Shown here: one piece after another, positions 55,201 to 64,000 of the stretch
Position numbering within the stretch: the first letter of the stretch is position 1
Layout of the letters: the number at the start of each line of letters is the position of its first letter
From: Anas platyrhynchos
Lineage: Eukaryota; Chordata; Aves; Anseriformes; Anatidae
Reading direction: 5' to 3'
DNA: 64,000 nt
NCBI RefSeq assembly: GCF_047663525.1
Contig: NC_092611.1
Span: 2,951,001 to 3,015,000 of the forward strand
The notes under the pieces: generated by a model
Database searches by the model: none
Told to the model about the DNA's origin: nothing
What the model saw: only the letters and a program-made list of their open reading frames with translations
Translations under genes and position numbers: made by a program

Positions 55201-58200
55201 ATGTGGAGCCTGTCAGGAGCAGGGCAGCTTTTAAAATGAAGCATGAGTGTGGTTGGTTGCCCGCAAATGGAAAGATTTAGCAGCGAGTGAGCACGGTCTC
55301 GCTGGCATCTGTAGCGTGGATGCTTTCTGTGGCTGAGCGGGGCTGCAGCGTTCGCATCCTGAATGCGAGTGCTTGGGCTCCTAATGAAAGTCAGGCTCTG
55401 AACATCTTTCAGGCAGCTTCTCTGGCCTTAGTCATTTATGTTAATTAGCAGTGTTGGGGCGTTTGAGGGTTGATGAGACCTCTAGAAGGGAAATAATCAT
55501 TAATGAACCGCAATCTCTTCCCTCTCTTCAAAACATCTGCTGCCCGACCACAGCTGTGCGTTAAGGGTTTCTCTGATCTTGCATTATGTTTTAAAGTACA
55601 TTAAGTGGCTGTCTCCACCAAGAGTGGCCTCCCCCAGCCTGGGAGGCAGCAGGGCCAGTTTCCTGCAGGATGCTGGGGAGATGCTCTGCAATCCCTGCCC
55701 AGCAGCTCTGCGGCTCTGTGACAGCGCAGGCGCACGTGTTGCATTTGTCACCAGCCCCAGCGTGGGTTGGTTTGCTGGACTTCCGTGCTCTTGCCTTGTT
55801 TTGGGATATAAAGCTAGATTGTGGACGCTTCAGCTGAAGGCCGATCTTGGCATTTTATCTCTTGCCTTTCTGTTTTTCCCCAGTGCTTTTTGGTTTTTTT
55901 TTGTCTTTTTTAAGTGAGGAGTGGAGGAGCTGCAGCCTTGTCTTCTGCAATTACATCATCCCACTAGAAGTGCTAATCGAGTCCTGGAAAACAACCTTGT
56001 TTGAACATGTGTATGGTGGGAATCAGACCAGACTGCCCTTGTGGTTTGCATTTTCATATTTCATGTTACCAGCATTTTCCTGTGGATTTCATTAAGCTGG
56101 GCTTGGCATGAAATGAAAAGGCAGAGTCTCCCAGCTTGTGCAGCGCTGACCTTAAAAAAACAGAAACCAGAAAACAAAAAAGATTCCACCCTGATCCTGG
56201 CTTCAAGAGCAAATAGATATTTATATTCAGTGTCTGGCTAACATATATACGTGTTTAAAGCTCGAGGCACAACTGGTTGGTGAGTGGCTTGGTGGGTGGT
56301 GCGCAGCCCGGGGTCTTTCTGACAGCAGCAAAAGGCGTCACAGAGCTTGGGCACAAGCTGGGGGCTGGGGCCTGTTTGCTATAAATAGCAGGACTCCTGC
56401 CCCTTGCTTCACGCAGATCTGATTGCTGCCCTGGTTTTGTTTCGAGTTGTGAGGTGTTTTTTGCCTTCCAGCATTAAATTCGATGCCAGCTTTCCGCTGG
56501 CTGGGAAGGTGGAGGCCCCCGTTGGTGCTGTGGCAGGCTCTGTCGCGCATCCAATCTCGGGCAAAGAGGGAAATTTTCCTGGTGTTCTGCTGCCAAGGTG
56601 AGAGCTGCTGGGTCAGGATGCAAGAGTGCACCTCGCTGTGTAATGGCATGGAAAGCACACCTCCAAGTTTTAATCTCGAGGCAAACAGAAATTGTTTTCC
56701 TTTTGTTGAACAGCTAAACGCTTTTTGCTGGTCGGCTGGTGCAGGGGAACACAGTGAATCATCCAGCCCTCTTCCCTGAGCTCATCTGGCCGCGTTAATC
56801 AGACATTGTTGGCTCCAGATGTGTCCCTCTGTCCTCGGCCTTCTGTCCTCGGGGCTGGGCACCCTTATGGCCAGGAGCTCTGGGAAAGGAGCGGTGCCAG
56901 CCCTTATCTTGTCCGCGTGCTCCCGGGAAGTCATCAGGGACTCCTTCCTCCGGAGAGACGCTGCGAGCCAAGGTCTGTGCTGAATGAATGCTGCCAGTCA
57001 CTGTGCACAAGGAGGTTTTGTTCCCGCAAGTCGCGTTTGGCATAGGGCAAGGGCTAGCGAAGAGCCTTGCCTGCGGGGCAGAGGGGATGGCCGGGAAATC
57101 ATACATACGGCTGCTCACGAGAAGTACAAAGCTGTCCCTAGCTCCGCAGCTGAAAGAAGCTTTCAGAGGAGATGAATGATCCTTTCCACGTTACATTTTG
57201 CATTATGAATGGAGGAAGCTTTCAGGACACGGGAGCAGCAGGCTGCTGTGAGGCTTGTAGCCTAAGCTGGATGCGGTGGAGCAGGACAGGGTGCTGGGGG
57301 CTGGCTGGGGTCAGGGTGTGATCACCTCTCACTGCAGAGGTGTCTGTTTCTCCTACTTCTCTCTTCCTGCATCCCTTCTACTGCCTGTTGTGCACACCAA
57401 GGGTCGTGCTGCTGTCCCAGCTGCTCTGCTGCTTGAATTCACGAGGGGCTGATGAGGCGCCTGTCCTGTTTTTTCTGCTTCAGAGCTTTTTGTTCCTTAC
57501 CCAAATGGAAGAAACTCTGTCCTAATCTTGTTCTCTAGAAGCAGACAGCCATGGTGTGCTCTCAAACACAGCATGCATGTGCTCAGAAGGACCCTCCAAG
57601 CTGTGTCAAATAGAGTTTTGGCTCTTCAACTCCTGCAAAATGAGGCTGCATCATCTTGGAGCTGGCTGGGGAGCTGAGCTGCTTCAAGTCTGCCTGTTTG
57701 CAATCAGAAAGCAGCTCTAGCAGCCTCCCTCTGCGGGAATTTGGACAGCTGGAATGAAGCTACACACAAACTAAAGAACAAAGCTTTTGGAAAGGTAGGA
57801 GTGGGTCTGCTCTGGGGCTGTGAGGCCCCGCTCCCCGACATTGCTGGGGCCTGTCCCTGTCTCTGTTAGGGGCTGATGTGGAATTGACTGCTGGCACCTC
57901 AGCCTCGGTGTTTTGGATCGGCGCTGCAGCCCTGAGACAAATCCTGCTCGAGGCAGTTGCGGCGGGATGGAAGTAGGGGAACAAAGTGGGATTGGGGCTC
58001 TCCCAGGAGAGCAGCTCTCCAGTGCTTGAGTAGCTCAACCACCTTCCAGTCTGCTCATGGCTACACTGCCATCTCCCCAAGTCTTGCTTTCAGCTGCCGC
58101 TTCCAAGCACGCTGGTGTGTCCCCAGGCAGTTCAGGAGTCTAGGTGAGCTGCTCTGCTCTCCTGGTGGCCTGCTCGCTGCGCCAGAGCTTCCCAAAGACC

Positions 58201-59236
58201 TCAGGAGGCTCCTGGCTTCATCTGGAAAGCCCCTGCGTCCCATGGTGTGGGTCCTCTCCTCCGCCAACACTTCTGGTTGCGTCCAGTTCCCTCTCCTCAT
58301 TTTACAGCTGACTGCAATGTGCAGGGTGGGCTGGAAGCAGGTTTCTCTGGCGGCTGCTGAGCTGAGGCAGCGCAGGGAGGTGTGCTGGCGTTACGTGGGC
58401 TGCATCCAGAGCAGGCTCAGCTCCATCTTCCTGCAGCCTTGGCTCCCCTGTCCCTGCCTGCCAGCCCCGCTGGTGGCTTTCCCGAGGCGGTCCCTGGGGA
58501 CGGCGGCTGTCCTGGTGTTCCCAAGCCTGGCAGCTCCTCGTGCCAGCCCCTGGCGGAGCCCTGCTGTGTGCAGCTCACGTGGTGTCTGCTTTGGTGGCTG
58601 GAGAAAGTTGCAGAGTGCTTGCCTGATAATATCCGATTAGATTCAGATTTAAGAATGAGGAAAATGCCCTGGGTAGTGTTGTTTTGCGCTGTTTCTGTCC
58701 TAGTTGACTGCACACAAACTCTTCCCTGGGAGCCCCAGATCTGTGCTGATGCTGCTGATACGTCTGAAAAGTGAGCGTGGGAAAAACCTTTCCTCACAGA
58801 GTACCCTTCCACCTGAACTGGAAATACAGGCTCTGGCTGTGCTGTCAGCTTCTGCTCCTCGTCTGCAGCTGTAGCAGCCTCCTCTCCTTTAGAGCAGAAG
58901 GAGCCCTGCAGGTTCAAGTACTTGTCTGCCTTCTGTGTCAGCTCCCCCCCTGCTATTTTAATGGTATCTTTCTGAAATGTGTTAGTGTGGCATTTATTAG
59001 AGGGGGAAAAAGAAAGGATTTATCAGGAACTAAAGGGAGTAACTTGGCTTTCATCTGTGATTATAACTCAGTAAAAATGTTTATTTCTAGAGATAAAAAC
59101 CACAGTGGTGTACCCTGCCACAGAGAAACACCTTCAGAAGTATCTCCGCCAAGAAGTGCACCTCATCCGTGAAAGCTGGGAGGATTACAAGAACATAACG
59201 CTGCCCTTCATCCAGTCCCAGAGCTTCAGCATCCAG
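48910..59236 (+). CDS. DCPS: DCPS, scavenger mRNA decapping enzyme (5' part, runs off right edge)
   Basis: DCPS is the HIT-family hydrolase that cleaves m7GpppN left after 3'-to-5' mRNA decay. Three coding exons are present: 48910-49122, 49269-49437 and 59091-59236, giving 176 codons of about 337. The rest, including the catalytic HIT motif, lies right of base 64000. The N-terminus [11 protein letters not shown] carries the basic nuclear-localisation cluster (8-11). It is followed by a Gly/Ala/Glu low-complexity stretch longer than I recall in mammals. Family blocks then follow: [39 protein letters not shown] and [18 protein letters not shown]. Phase is continuous across both introns (146 bp and 9.65 kb). 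No damage is seen in the exons. Confidence 0.96.
49438..59090 (+). other. DCPS intron 2, no gene seen
   Basis: A 9.65-kb intron. I recognised no coding exon, RNA gene or intact transposon. It holds a GTT microsatellite, several T runs (for example near 54952-54964) and an isolated TATAAATAG at about 56382-56390 with no gene attached. Confidence 0.5.
54698..54730. repeat. T run followed by (GTT)7 microsatellite
   Basis: About 11 T (54698-54708) lead into seven GTT repeats (54709-54730) inside DCPS intron 2. Confidence 0.9.
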
Positions 59237-59766
59237 GTAGGGGCACTGCTGTTTCCGCAGGTTCCTGTGGCTCTGCATCCCTCTGCAGAGATGGAGGAGT
59301 CTGAAGGAAGAGGTGTTTCAGGCAGTGGTGTGTCAAACACCATTTGACAACTTTGACAAGCTGGGTTGCAGCTGTGCTGGTACTGGAATGGGTTTGGATG
59401 GTGGGAATTGGGGGCAGGAGAAAAAAAGCTCAGTTCTCAACCTATTTTATTCTTTTTTTTTTTTTTAGCAGTCTTGATTTTGATATTCTTGTCTGCAGCC
59501 TGATGGCTGCTTCCTGTCACCACAGCTGCCAGAGGCTGTGCCTGCAGGAGCACCAGCAGCTGCTCAAGGCCTCGTGCACTGCAGTTACAGCATGCTGCAG
59601 TCTCCAAATCCTCTGGCCAAACCAGAGCTGAAAATGTGCCTTGAAGTCAACAGACTCTGCAAAGCTTGACATTTGCAGGAGCCTTAGGGACAGGGGCAGG
59701 GCTCTGGCTGCCTTTGGTTTCCCTCTTTAACATACTGGGCTGCCAAATATCTCCTCAGAAGCCCAT

Positions 59767-61400
59767 ACAATCATAGAATGGTTTGGGTTGGAAGGGACCT
59801 TAAAGATCACCTAGTTCCAACCCCCCTGCCATGTGCAGGGACACCTACACCAGCCCAGGTTGCTCAAAGCCTCATCCAGCCTGGCCTTGAGCACTTCCAG
59901 GGATGGAGCATCCACAACTTCTCTGGGCAACCTGTTACAATACCTAACCTCTCTCTGAGTAAAGAATTTCCTAGAATTGTAGAATCATTAAGGTTGGAAA
60001 AGGCCTCCAAGATCACCTTCCTGTTCCTGCTGGCTGCACTGATCCTGACACAAACCAGGAGGCCGTTGGCCTTCTTGGCCACCTGGGCACACTGCTGGCT
60101 CATGTTCAGGCGAGCATCAATCATCACCCCCAGATCCTTTTCCTTTGCACAGCTTTCGAGTTACTCTGCCCCATCCTGTAGCACTGCATGGGGTTGTTGT
60201 GGCCAAAGTGCAGGACCGGGCACTTGGCCATGTTGAACCTCATCCCTTGGCCTCTGCCCATCGACCCATCCTGTCCAGGTCCCTCTGCAGGGCCTTCCTA
60301 CCTTCCAGCAGGTTGACACTTCCCCCCAGCTTGGTGTCATCTGCAGAGTTACTGAGGGTGCCCTCAATTCCCTCATCCCTCATTCCCTCAATTGAGGGAA
60401 TTCCCTCAATTCCCTCATCAATAAAGATATTAACGAGGATGGGCCCCAACACCCACCCCTGGGGAACACCCCTGGGGACCAGACACCAGCTGGATTTCAC
60501 TCTGTTCACCACCACTCTCTGGGCCTGGCCATCCAGCCAGTTTTTAACCCAGCAGAAGAGTGTACCATTCATAGCCATGGGCTGCCAGCTGCTCCAGGGG
60601 GACACTGTGGGAGACTGTGTCAGAGGCCTTGCTGAAGTCTGGGTTGGCTACATCCACAGCCTTTCCCTCATCCCCCAGGAGGGTCACAGGTCATAGGAGA
60701 TGAGGTTGGTCAGGCAGGATTTGCCTTTCATGAACCTGTGCTGACTGGGCGTGGGGGGTTTATTCTGCTCCACATCCCAGACTTCCAGATGAGGCTGAGT
60801 ACCCCGAGGATAACTGGACTGACTATTAAAGATAAATGTGAAGAAGGCATTAAGATCCTCAGCCTTTTCCTTATCCTCAGTAGTCACATTCCCCACCACG
60901 TCCAGTAAAGGATGGAGATTCTCCTTGGTCCTCCTCTTACCGTTAATATATTTCTAAAAACATTTTTTGCCGTCTTTTACCACAGTGGCCGTGTTGAGCT
61001 CATGCTGGGCTATAGCCTTTCTGATTTTTTCCCTGCATATGCCAGCAGCTTGCTTGTCCCCTTGCTTGCCCCTTCTTCCACCAGGCATAAACTCTCTTTT
61101 TCTCCAGACACGCAGCAAAAGTCCCCCGTTCGGCCACACCAGTCTTCTTCCCCACCAGGTCATCTTATGGCACATGGGGTCAGCCTGCTCCTGCACCTTG
61201 AAGACTTTCTTCCTGAGGAGCATCCAGCTTTCCTGGTCCCCTCTGCCTTTCAGGCAGACTCCGAAGGGACCCTCCCTGCCAGCATCCTGAACAGTTCAGC
61301 CTGCCCTCTGGAAGTCCGAGGCAGCGGTTTTTACCAACATGGATCAGCAGTGCTCTGCCCCCATCTCCCTTTTGGTTGCACCTCCTGTGGATTGTCAGCT
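59767..61400 (-). mobile_element. CR1 LINE, antisense in DCPS intron 3, internally deleted
   Basis: At the left edge the plus strand reads ATCATAGAATGGTTTGGGTT, the typical CR1 3' end seen in reverse. On the minus strand come [20 protein letters not shown], then [20 protein letters not shown] and SADDTKLGG (polymerase core), then FMKGKSCLTNLIS. Further upstream are GNVTTEDKEKAEDLNAFF and EKIRKAIAQHELN from the linker between endonuclease and RT. The N-terminal part of the RT is missing: EQNKPPTPSQ leads straight into RFMKGKSC near 60750. Frames are broken throughout. The 5' limit is uncertain. Confidence 0.88.
60361..60418. repeat. Palindromic GAGGGAATT expansion inside the CR1
   Basis: CCCTCAATTCCCTCAT-type units are repeated in both orientations just before the codons of the polymerase ADD motif. 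A perfect 20-bp palindrome, ATTGAGGGAATTCCCTCAAT, lies at 60391-60410. Ordinary CR1 has no such insertion here as I know it. Confidence 0.75.
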
Positions 61401-64000
61401 CCCCAGTACTTCACCCTCTTCTGGCTGGGGGCCTGTTGAGCAGACGTGGCCAGCTGCAGATGATTTGAGATGTCTGAGCTGTGAGGCTGCCTGTCCCATT
61501 GAAAACACCCGCTTAACTATCATACTTTCTTGAGGCAGTCTGACCTTTTGGGTAATCTCAGCAATGCTAAACCAGACTCTTTCCCCTAGGCTCCTCCAGT
61601 ATAGCTCTCCTTCTGTTCTGTGGCATTTCTGCACCATTACAGAAAAACGTTTCCCTTGGAGGTGTATCCGGAGTGTGTTTCTCAGGGTTTCTGTAGGCTT
61701 TCTGTGTTGGGATGTTCCTTCTACAAGGATGGTTCCCTGGGTGTTGGTGCTATTTGCTGGGCCTTTCATGTGTCTCTTGGGTGTTGTGGAAATGCAAAGA
61801 CTGGTTTCCTGCATCACAACTTGCTTGTAGTGCTTTGCATACAGATATGCCTTTCAGTTCTCTGGTCCATATTCCATGGGGAGAAGCTGAATTTCAGTCT
61901 GCTTCTCACCCCAGGCAGTGGAAATGGACTTGTTTCTTCTTTTATCTCCTTCTTGACCACTCCTCCCCCTACCTCATCTTTTGTCTTTAGAAGGAACACA
62001 AGTCTGTAGGGACCAATTCATGCCAGCCTGTGCAGCCTGTAATGCTAGGCTTACTGAGTAATTGATTACTGCTTTTTCAGTGCATTAAAATAAACTGATT
62101 GCTTATGTATCTAATCTGTGCAGCCACTGCCATGAAAGAGAAACCAGGAAGCAACATGAACAGCTTTTAAAGCCAGACAGTGGCCTCTGCGTCCTCTCCC
62201 CTGTGATGCTGCCTCTGCAACTCACTGATGAGGGAAGCGTGTGCCCTCTCCAGCTGACTGCAGGTGAGGGTCTGCTGAGGCCATCCATTAAAAATGAACT
62301 CCTTTATCTCAAACAAAAGCCAAACACCAGGTCTTGGGTATCCTCTCCTTACACCTTTGTTCTGCTCTCCTGAACAGCAGCAGAACAGTTAACGGGGTTT
62401 GCTGTTGTGATGTCTGTTCCCTAATCACTTGCAGATGAACATGAATCTTACTTTCTGCATCTAGTGCCAGGAGGCACCTTGCAAGCTGCAGTGTGCACTC
62501 AATTGCTCCTCACCGCTCACTTTTTTTCGCTCCATTGTTCAGGTTTCTTGCAGCAGTCAGACTGCAACACCAGTGATGTACAGGAGGCATTTATTAGCTG
62601 GAGAAACAGCAGAGTCCATTGGCACCCTATAGCAACATGCACAAATGTTTTCTCCATGCCTTTGCTCTGCAGGCAGTGAAGTTCCCTGCCGCAGCAGCAG
62701 CCTTTAGAAGTTGCTTGAGCTCTCTCTCTGCCCATTCCACCGGGTGCTTGTGAGCTGGTTTCTGTTTTAGGTAGGTGCATGGAAACATGTTCCTGGTTAC
62801 CACTGGGAGCAGCTGCCTTAGCTGCGCTGAGAGATCTCGGTCAGCATGGTGTGACCGTCAGTCCTTGACCTCTGTCATTTGGTAGTGCAGTTTCTTGTCT
62901 TTAAGTGGTTTTGGAAAGAGGCAGAGGAAATATCAAGGGTAACAGAAGTACTGGAGGACTACAGAGGAGGCTCTGTTTTCTGCCTGGAGAACACAAAGCG
63001 TGGATACTTTCAGCATAATAGTTTTATTGTGGTCCCAGCTTCTGGACATGTGTTGTCCTCCCCAGGCTTGTGCTGGAAACAGCAAGAGCAGCCAGCTGAT
63101 CCCTGCTGGTCACATGAGGAAGCACTGGTGTAAAATTCAGCTCATCTGATCAGTGAGCTTATTAAGGTACTGATAGCTTGGCACTTCTCAAAAGAGGAGG
63201 TGTAAAAAAGTAAATGGCAAACTTTCATTTCCTGCAGAGCTTCCTGCCCTGCTTTTCTCCTAGGGTCACAAAGCACAGCGATCTTGTGACACGCTTTCCA
63301 AAATCTCTTTGAGGATCTGAATTTCTCTAGGATATTACTGCTAGGGAGAAAAGACCAGAAATTTAAGCAGGAAAAAAAGGATCAAGGGAGGAGAGGTTCG
63401 TTTGTCCCTAAGGAGATGTATTCAGGTCAGTTCACCATGATCCTAAGTTTTGATTAGATTAATTAAACTCCTGACAGTTCCCAAAAGGGCTGTCTTTTAT
63501 CTTGAGCATCTGGCGTGCACAACTGCCACTGACCCAGCTCGCTTGGTGTGTCTGCAGGACTGGCAACAGCTCCATTCTTCTGTACCCACCTGGGGTAACA
63601 GAAATGTTCTGTACCTAAGCTTGATGGGAAGATGAGCGTGGTGATGATGAGTATTGTGTCTGGTTTAGATGTCTGTCCATATCCTAAACACTCCCTAACA
63701 CTAAAACAACTGGGGGTGCTCTTTCTACAACCTAGTTGTCTCAGGATTTCTTTCTTCAGAGACTGACTGGGGGAGGAACAATTGGTGTTTCAAACTAATT
63801 TCAGCTTTCAAAGCCTAGCCATTTTCTACCATCTTGCCCTATCATCTAGAAACCTGGTTAACGTTGGGAGCCTTCAATAAAACCCCAAGGCTGTTAGCAA
63901 TTAGAGGAAACCAAGTGGCAGTTCTCTCTGTAAAACTTTTCATTTGGCAGGTGATGTTTAGAGCAGGTGGGCAGCTTGTTAGCAGGAAAAGAAATCTTGT
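61401..64000 (+). other. DCPS intron 3, remainder
   Basis: No coding exon of DCPS or any other gene is recognised up to the window edge. Part of 61400-61800 may still belong to the 5' side of the CR1, but I cannot support that from protein motifs. Confidence 0.45.

Noticed and set aside
56375-56400. TATAAATAG promoter in DCPS intron 2
   Set aside because: No exon, CpG island or open frame follows it; a lone TATA match in 10 kb of intron is expected by chance.
61395-61817. 140-aa minus-strand open frame upstream of the CR1
   Set aside because: No CR1 or other family motif is recognised; it may be decayed CR1 5' sequence or a chance frame.

Overview
The window is vertebrate nuclear DNA from a bird. 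Three fragments of CR1, the dominant avian LINE, are present, together with a short LTR whose R region reads like that of avian leukosis-type alpharetroviruses. The genes are intron-containing, compact and GC-rich, as on an avian microchromosome. The alpharetroviral LTR suggests, but does not prove, a galliform. All gene names come from recognising the translated exons; no database was searched.

Layout, left to right: the 5' half of STT3A (minus, runs off the left edge); a CR1 remnant; EI24 (minus, complete, 10 coding exons, 339 aa); a G-rich minisatellite of about 1 kb; FOXRED1 (minus, complete, 11 coding exons, 497 aa, very short introns); a bidirectional promoter built on a roughly 20-bp tandem array; SRPRA (plus, complete, 14 exons, 644 aa, with a CR1 piece in an intron); FAM118B (minus, complete, 8 coding exons, 346 aa, tail-to-tail with SRPRA, with an alpharetroviral LTR in its 3' UTR); a second minisatellite and a CpG/TATA promoter; TIRAP (plus, complete, 219 aa); a third minisatellite; and the first three coding exons of DCPS (plus, runs off the right edge, with a CR1 in intron 3). 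Reading phase closes exactly across every junction I placed, which is the strongest internal support for the gene models.

The genes are housekeeping and do not form one pathway. STT3A (N-glycosylation), SRPRA (SRP docking) and EI24 act at the ER. FOXRED1 is a mitochondrial complex I assembly factor. FAM118B is a SIR2-fold protein, TIRAP is a TLR2/4 adaptor and DCPS is the scavenger decapping enzyme. All seven lie on human 11q24.2 as I remember it, but the order differs: the FAM118B-SRPRA-FOXRED1 trio is flipped relative to TIRAP-DCPS, and EI24-STT3A joins the FOXRED1 side. The two joints of the flipped trio coincide with the two largest minisatellites.

I found no new multi-gene system. The most unusual items are the helically spaced CCACGCCC array between FOXRED1 and SRPRA, the minisatellite with a 172-180 bp higher-order period, the loss of the BB-loop proline in TIRAP, and the LTR in the FAM118B 3' UTR.
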